Shown here in pieces: positions 59,545-64,000 of a stretch of 64,000 nt of DNA; the stretch's first letter is position 1, and every line of letters starts with the position of its first letter. Below the pieces are notes generated by a model. The model saw only the letters and a list, made by a program, of their open reading frames with translations, had not been told where the DNA came from and did not search any database. The position numbers and the translations under genes are program-made. The DNA comes from Lysobacter firmicutimachus. GTDB taxonomy: Bacteria; Pseudomonadota; Gammaproteobacteria; Xanthomonadales; Xanthomonadaceae. The stretch lies in assembly GCF_037027445.1 (NCBI RefSeq), contig NZ_JBANDL010000002.1, positions 4,154,001 through 4,218,000 on the forward strand. The letters are read 5' to 3'.

Positions 59545-61725
59545 TCACATCCGCTGCACGCCCAACACCACCGTCAAGCGGCGCACGCGGCGCATGACGT
59601 CGGCGAGGTGGCGGCGGTCGCTGACTTCGATCGCGAAACGCATGATCGCGATGTTGGCGTCGCGTTCCAGGTACTCGACCCGGTCGATGTTGGATTCGGC
59701 CTCGGCGATCGCGGCGGCGACCTGGGCCAGCGAGCCCGGGCGGTTGTCGACTTCGATCCGCAGCGCGGCGGAGAAGTCGCCGGAGACCTGGCGGTCCCAG
59801 CCGATCGCGACCCAGCGGTCGGGCGACTTGCGGTAGTCGGCGACGTTGGGGCAGTCCAGGCGGTGCACCACGATGCCCTTGCCGGCGGTGTGGTAGCCCA
59901 TGATCTCGTCGCCCGGCAACGGCAGGCAACAGTTGGCGAAGCTGATCACGCCGCGCTCGGCGCCGGTGATCAGGATCTTGTCTTCGGGCAGGCGCGCGCG
60001 GTCGATGGCGCGGCCGCGCGACTTGCCCGGCGCCTCGCGCGCCAGCGCCAGCGCGACCTGGTTAGGCATGCGGTTGCCCAGCGCGATGTCGGCCAGCAGC
60101 GCCTCCAGGCGCGGGTAACGGTATTCGCTCAGATAGCCTTCCAGGCGCAGCGCCGGAATCCGATCGAGCGAGGTCTCCAGCGCTTCCAGCGCGCGGTCGA
60201 GCATGCGGTGGCCGAGCTGGACCGCATCCTCGTGTTCGAGCTGCTTGAGCTGCTGGCGGATCGAGGTGCGGGCCTTGCCCGACACCACGAATTCCAGCCA
60301 CTGCGGCTTGGGCGTGGACGACTTGGCGGTGATGATCTCCACCCGCTGGCCGCTGGCCAGCTTGGTGCGCAGCGGCACCAGCTTGCTGTCCACGCGCGCG
60401 GCCACCGCGCGGTTGCCGACGTCGGTGTGCACGGCGTAGGCGAAATCCAGCGCGGTCGAATTGCGCGGCAGCGACATGATGTCGCCCTTGGGCGTGAACA
60501 GGTAGACCTCGTCCGGGAACAGATCGACCTTGACGTTCTCCAGGAACTCCAGCGACGAGCCGGTCGCGCGCTGCGACTCGACCAGGCTGGCGATCCAGCT
60601 GTGCGCGCGCGACTGGGCGCTGTTCGGGCCTTCGCCGCCGTGCTTGTACGACCAGTGCGCGGCGATGCCGCGTTCGGCGATCAGGTCCATGTCCTCGGTG
60701 CGGATCTGCACCTCGACCGGCGAGCCGTAAGGGCCGAACAGCACCGTGTGCAGCGACTGATAGCCGTTGGCCTTGGGAATGGCGATGAAATCGCGGAAGC
60801 GCGAATCCAGCGGCTTGTACGCCGAATGCACCACGCCCAGCGCGTGATAGCAGTCCGGCACGCTGCGCACCACCACGCGGAAGCCGAACACGTCCATCAC
60901 CTGATTGAAGCTCTTATGTTCGTGATGCATCTTGGTATAGATGCTCCACGGCGACTTCACCCGGCTGATCAACCGATGTTGAAGCTTCTCCTTCGCCAGC
61001 CGCTGGGCCAGATGCGCTTCGATCTGCACCAGCGACTCGCGCCGCACCACCGGCTGGGTGCGGATGCGTTTTTCGATCACCGCATGGCGCCACGGATGCA
61101 GCGCGCGGAAGCCCAGGTCCTGCAACTCGGCCTTGATCAGGTTCATGCCCAGGCGCTGGGCGATCGGCGCGTAGATCTCCAGGGTCTCGCGGGCGATGCG
61201 CTCGCGCGCTTCCGCGCTCTGCGCGCCGAGGGTGCGCATGTTGTGCAGGCGGTCGGCGAGCTTGATCAGGATCACGCGCAGGTCGCGCGCCATCGCCAGC
61301 AGCATCTTGCGGAAGCTTTCCGCGGCCGCTTCCTGGCGGTCGCGGAACTGCAGCTTGTCCAGCTTGGTGACGCCGTCGACCAGCTCGGCCACGGTCGGGC
61401 CGAATTCGGTCGCCAGGCATTCGCGGGTCAGCGGCGTGTCTTCGATGGTGTCGTGCAGGATCGCCGCGACCAGGGTCTCCACGTCCAGGCCCTGGTCGGC
61501 CAGCACCTTGGCCACCGCGACCGGATGGGTGATGTAGGGCTCGCCGGATTTGCGCGTCTGTCCGGCGTGCGCGGCCGCGCCGACCGCCCAGGCGCGGCGC
61601 AGCAGCTGCCGCTGCGGTTCGGGCAGATAGTGCGCGGCCAATTCCAGTTCGCGCACGTAGTCCGGCAGCTCCGTGTCTTCGGGAGCGGCGGGATAGACGG
61701 TAAGCGCGGGCTCGGCAGGAGTCAT
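59545..61725 (-). CDS. spoT: Bifunctional (p)ppGpp synthetase/hydrolase SpoT
   Basis: 726 residues. HD hydrolase domain about 45-200 with His91-Asp92 in ILHDTIED and the later NMRTLGAQS helix. Synthetase domain about 240-360: MDVFGFRVVVRSVPDCYHALGVVHSAYKPLDSRFRDFIAIPKANGYQSLHTVLFGPYG. TGS domain starts VDLFPDEVYLFTPKGDIMSLP. The C-terminal ACT domain begins FSAALRIEVDNRPGSLAQVAAAI. Both catalytic halves look intact. Controls the stringent-response alarmone. It follows rpoZ across a terminator-like hairpin. Confidence 0.97.
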   Translation of the reverse strand: MTPAEPALTVYPAAPEDTELPDYVRELELAAHYLPEPQRQLLRRAWAVGAAAHAGQTRKSGEPYITHPVAVAKVLADQGLDVETLVAAILHDTIEDTPLTRECLATEFGPTVAELVDGVTKLDKLQFRDRQEAAAESFRKMLLAMARDLRVILIKLADRLHNMRTLGAQSAEARERIARETLEIYAPIAQRLGMNLIKAELQDLGFRALHPWRHAVIEKRIRTQPVVRRESLVQIEAHLAQRLAKEKLQHRLISRVKSPWSIYTKMHHEHKSFNQVMDVFGFRVVVRSVPDCYHALGVVHSAYKPLDSRFRDFIAIPKANGYQSLHTVLFGPYGSPVEVQIRTEDMDLIAERGIAAHWSYKHGGEGPNSAQSRAHSWIASLVESQRATGSSLEFLENVKVDLFPDEVYLFTPKGDIMSLPRNSTALDFAYAVHTDVGNRAVAARVDSKLVPLRTKLASGQRVEIITAKSSTPKPQWLEFVVSGKARTSIRQQLKQLEHEDAVQLGHRMLDRALEALETSLDRIPALRLEGYLSEYRYPRLEALLADIALGNRMPNQVALALAREAPGKSRGRAIDRARLPEDKILITGAERGVISFANCCLPLPGDEIMGYHTAGKGIVVHRLDCPNVADYRKSPDRWVAIGWDRQVSGDFSAALRIEVDNRPGSLAQVAAAIAEAESNIDRVEYLERDANIAIMRFAIEVSDRRHLADVMRRVRRLTVVLGVQRM

Positions 61726-61929
61726 TACGGAAATTTACGCGCGCTCAGGCGCAGGAAGCAACGCGATCGACGGTTTCAAAGGTGGCGCCGGCCGCGAACG
61801 GCGCAAGCGGCCGGGTCGACGCGGCGGGCACGGCGCGCGCTGCGGTTCAGCTAGGCCAATGGCGGCGGCCTGCCCAGGCCGCCCGCAGGACCGATCCCGC
61901 AGACCCCGCCGGTCCGAGCCGCAAACGAA

Positions 61930-61957
61930 AACGGCCCCGCCGCAGCGGAGCCGTTTC
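61930..61957 (-). terminator. Terminator-like hairpin between rpoZ and spoT
   Basis: On the minus strand AACGGCTCCGC, loop TGCG, GCGGGGCCGTT, then TTCGTTTGC form an 11-bp stem with one mismatch and a short U-rich tail, 38 bases after rpoZ. It would end or attenuate the transcript before spoT. Confidence 0.75.
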
Positions 61958-61994
61958 GCGATGCCGGCGCCCGCGCGATGCGCGGACCGGGAGA

Positions 61995-62294
61995 TCAGTC
62001 GTCGCCCTTGGACAGGTCGTCGTCGGCGACCACTTCGGCCGCGGCCCATTCCAGGGCTTCGCGCTCTTTGCGCTCGCGCTCGGCCTTCTCGACCGCATCG
62101 ATGTAGTCCGGGTTGACCTGGCGCGCGGCGATTTCGCGCAGCGCCAGCACGGTCGGCTTGTCGTTGGCTTCGCTGTTGTCCAGCTGCGGTTCGACGCCGT
62201 TGGCCAGCTGACGGGCGCGCTTGGCGGCCAGCATGACGAGTTCGAAGCGGTTCGGGACCACTTCCAGGCAATCTTCGACGGTGATGCGGGCCAT
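61995..62294 (-). CDS. rpoZ: DNA-directed RNA polymerase omega subunit
   Basis: 99 residues: [33 protein letters not shown] is the conserved omega core, followed by [13 protein letters not shown] and an acidic, family-typical variable tail ([17 protein letters not shown]). Omega stabilises the beta-prime subunit and forms part of a ppGpp site in Proteobacteria. It is coded between gmk and spoT. Confidence 0.97.
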   Translation of the reverse strand: MARITVEDCLEVVPNRFELVMLAAKRARQLANGVEPQLDNSEANDKPTVLALREIAARQVNPDYIDAVEKAERERKEREALEWAAAEVVADDDLSKGDD

Positions 62295-62605
62295 GGGGCT
62301 CCTGCGGCCGGTGCGGCCGTCTTGCAAGCGGTTGGGGACCGGGGATTTTAGAGGCCCGCGCCGGCCGAAGCAAGGTTTTCGCCGGCAAGGCCTTAGCAAT
62401 CAATCAGTTAGCGAGCGGTCGCGACCCGTCGACCGGTCGAAACTCGACCCGGAGAAGAGCCCACCCCTTAGCCGGCCCCTTTTAGAGGGAAAGCCGGAGC
62501 GGGGCTCGGGCGGGGTATCGGCCACCGCCGCGGCCAGCCCCTCCCGGGAGGCCCACACCAGCCCCCCCCTAATCCCTAATCCCCAATCCCGCCTCTCCAA
62601 CCAAC
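62295..62605. repeat. gmk-rpoZ gap with a heptamer half-element
   Basis: No gene in 311 bases. The end next to gmk holds CTAATCCCTAATCCCCAATC (62572-62591), the GGGATTA/G heptamer arm without a clear opposite arm. Near 62440 there is a GACCGGTCG palindromic patch. The rest is GC-rich. Confidence 0.65.
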
Positions 62606-63223
62606 CTATTCGTCCGTCAGCAACGCGGTGATCAGGCGCGAATGGCGCGCCACCTGGAGCTCGCGGCGCAGTCGGCTGGCGAGGAAGATCGCGCACATCT
62701 CGTCGACCGCGGTATCGAAGACCTCGTTGACGATGACGTAGTCGAACTCGTGGTAGTGCGACATCTCTTCGCGCGCGGCGGCCAGGCGGTGGCGGATGGT
62801 TTCCTCGCTGTCCTGGCCGCGCGAGCGCATGCGCGACTCCAGGGCCTGGCGCGAGGGCGGCAGGATGAACACGCTGACCGCGTCCGGCACCTTGGCCCGC
62901 ACCTGGCGCGCGCCCTGCCAGTCGATTTCCAGCAGCACGTCCTTGCCGGCGGCCAGGAACGGTTCCACCGACTGCCGCGCCGAGCCCTTCCAGTCGCCGT
63001 GCACGCGCGCGTGCTCGAAGAAGTCGCCGGCCTCGACCATCGCTTCGAACTCTTGCGCGCTGACGAAGTGGTAGTGCTCGGCGTGACGCTCGCCGGGACG
63101 CGGCTGGCGCGAAGTGAAGGAGATCGACAACCGGATGTTCGGGTCGCGCGCGAGCACCGCGTTGACGATGCTGGATTTGCCGGCCCCGGAGGGGGCGGCG
63201 ACGATGTAGAGGGTTCCGCGCAT
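62606..63223 (-). CDS. gmk: Guanylate kinase
   Basis: 205 residues. P-loop APSGAGKSSIVNAVL, GMP-binding SISFTSRQPRPGERHAEHYHF with EFEAMVEAGDFFEHARVHGDWKG, then VLLEIDWQGARQV and the Arg-rich lid RMRSRGQDSEETIRHRLAAAREE. Phosphorylates GMP/dGMP with ATP. The start ATG at 63223 is fixed by the family N-terminus MRGTLYIVAAPSG. The leader immediately before it (AATCCCGGCCCCA) is the end of a dispersed repeat and contains no Shine-Dalgarno sequence. Confidence 0.97.
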   Translation of the reverse strand: MRGTLYIVAAPSGAGKSSIVNAVLARDPNIRLSISFTSRQPRPGERHAEHYHFVSAQEFEAMVEAGDFFEHARVHGDWKGSARQSVEPFLAAGKDVLLEIDWQGARQVRAKVPDAVSVFILPPSRQALESRMRSRGQDSEETIRHRLAAAREEMSHYHEFDYVIVNEVFDTAVDEMCAIFLASRLRRELQVARHSRLITALLTDE

Positions 63224-63228
63224 TGGGG

Positions 63229-63337
63229 CCGGGATTCGTGATTCGGGAGTCGGGATTGGCAAAGCGGCTGGCGGGAAAGGAACCGGCGACGAGAATCCGC
63301 TCCTGGCGAATCCCGAATCGCGAATCCCCATTCCCGG
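63229..63337 (+). repeat. Heptamer-ended dispersed element, copy B (yicC-gmk gap)
   Basis: The left end is GGGATTCGTGATTCGGGAGT and the right end GAATCGCGAATCCCCATTCC. Read as its reverse complement, the core contains GCCAGGAGC, CGCCGGT and GCCGCTTTGCCAATCCC, the same landmarks in the same order and similar spacing as copy A near 59420-59466. It fills the gap from just before the gmk start to the yicC stop. Confidence 0.82.
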
Positions 63338-64000
63338 CTACTCGATGTTCTGGATCTGCTCGCGCACCTGATCGATCAGCACCTTGAGCTCGACCGCGGC
63401 GGCGGAACTGCGGGCGTCGACCGATTTGGAGCCCAGGGTGTTGGCCTCGCGGTTGAATTCCTGCAGCAGGAAATCCAGGCGGCGGCCGACCGCTTCGCGC
63501 AGCTTGAGCACGCGGCGGGCCTCGGCGACGTGCGAATCCAGCCGGTCGAGCTCTTCGTCGACGTCCAGCTTCTGCAGCCACAACACCAGTTCCTGCTCCA
63601 GGCGGCCGTTGTCGGCCGGCTGGGCCAGGTCGGCCAGGCGGGTTTCCAGCTTGGTGCGCTGGCCGGCGCGGATGGCGGGCATCATTGTGCGCACTTCGCC
63701 GGCGATGCGGGCGATGCCGTCGACGCGCTCGGCGATCACCGCGGCGAGCTTGGCGCCCTCGCGTTCGCGCGAGGCGACGAACTCGTCCAGCACGCCGTCG
63801 AGCAGGGCCAGCGCCTCGGCCTGCAGCGCCGCCGGGTCGGCGGCCGGCGCCTGCAGCACGCCGGGGAACTGCAGCAATTCGGTGAACTCGGTGCGCAGCG
63901 CCGGGAAGCGCGCCGACAGGTCGATCGCCAGGTCGCTGAGTTCGCGCAGCCGGGTCGGATTGAGCTGCAGCGCATCGCCTCCTTCCGGCGCGCGCAGGCG
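63338..64000 (-). CDS. yicC: YicC-family endoribonuclease (5' end cut by window)
   Basis: The frame stays open to the last base, so the N-terminus is missing; about 220 C-terminal residues are present. Visible YicC blocks: LQFPGVLQAP, FVASREREGAKLAAVIAERVDGIARIAGEVRTMMP, QELVLWLQKLDVDEELDRLDSHVAEARRVL and the conserved C-terminus GRRLDFLLQEFNREANTLGSKSVDARSSAAAVELKVLIDQVREQIQNIE (in parts). YicC/YloC proteins have been described as endoribonucleases. Position before gmk is conserved. Confidence 0.93.
   Translation of the reverse strand, partial: RLRAPEGGDALQLNPTRLRELSDLAIDLSARFPALRTEFTELLQFPGVLQAPAADPAALQAEALALLDGVLDEFVASREREGAKLAAVIAERVDGIARIAGEVRTMMPAIRAGQRTKLETRLADLAQPADNGRLEQELVLWLQKLDVDEELDRLDSHVAEARRVLKLREAVGRRLDFLLQEFNREANTLGSKSVDARSSAAAVELKVLIDQVREQIQNIE

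Overview
The window is a very GC-rich stretch of a bacterial chromosome. It reads as a Lysobacter-like member of the Xanthomonadaceae/Lysobacteraceae (Gammaproteobacteria). The grounds are the protein sequences, the ponA/pilMNOPQ arrangement, the yicC-gmk-rpoZ-spoT-ridA order, the family-typical extragenic repeats (a GTAGGAGCG...CGCTCCTAC palindrome and GGGATTC heptamer blocks), and several translated stretches close to Lysobacter housekeeping proteins. The species is not determined. Almost all of the sequence is coding. I see no tRNA, rRNA, CRISPR array, prophage or insertion sequence.

Layout, left: a truncated DUF2339 membrane protein (minus strand), then two cobalamin-riboswitch units about 7.4 kb apart. 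The first leads nrdA-nrdB (B12-independent class Ia ribonucleotide reductase). The second leads metE (B12-independent methionine synthase). Between them lie an acyl-CoA thioesterase, an aldo/keto reductase and a ClpP-fold lipoprotein. A repeat-filled gap then leads to gapA, an OmpW-type protein, an S1/P1 nuclease, a metallo-beta-lactamase-fold hydrolase and modABC.

Centre-left: a blaI-type repressor and two tandem M56 (BlaR1-like) membrane peptidases, each carrying a C-terminal STN-like domain. A paired-dyad operator sits upstream of blaI. Divergent from it is an acetyl-CoA hydrolase/transferase gene with an in-frame 66-bp tandem duplication. Next come an acyltransferase pseudogene, transketolase, a dicarboxylate/amino-acid symporter and a six-gene MoxR-DUF58-DUF4381-BatA-BatB/C-BatD aerotolerance-type operon.

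Centre-right: the type IV pilus operon pilMNOPQ (minus), divergent from ponA (PBP1A, plus), two small hypotheticals, citrate synthase, the Zn-independent L31 paralog, a nucleoside hydrolase-DUF4166 pair and a small RTX protein.

Right: recG, then a TonB-dependent receptor, a diheme c-type cytochrome lipoprotein and a beta-helix lipoprotein, with a divergent AraC-family regulator. This four-gene module of unknown function lies between recG and ridA, inside an otherwise conserved ridA/spoT/rpoZ/gmk/yicC neighbourhood. The spoT-ridA and gmk-yicC gaps hold two homologous copies of a 105-135 bp heptamer-ended element.

Most notable points: the paired B12 riboswitches with readable alternative pairings; the M56-STN fusions under a BlaI repressor; the uncharacterised TonB receptor/diheme cytochrome/beta-helix/AraC module; and the heptamer-ended dispersed element that supplies the leaders of gmk and ridA and the end of the AraC gene.
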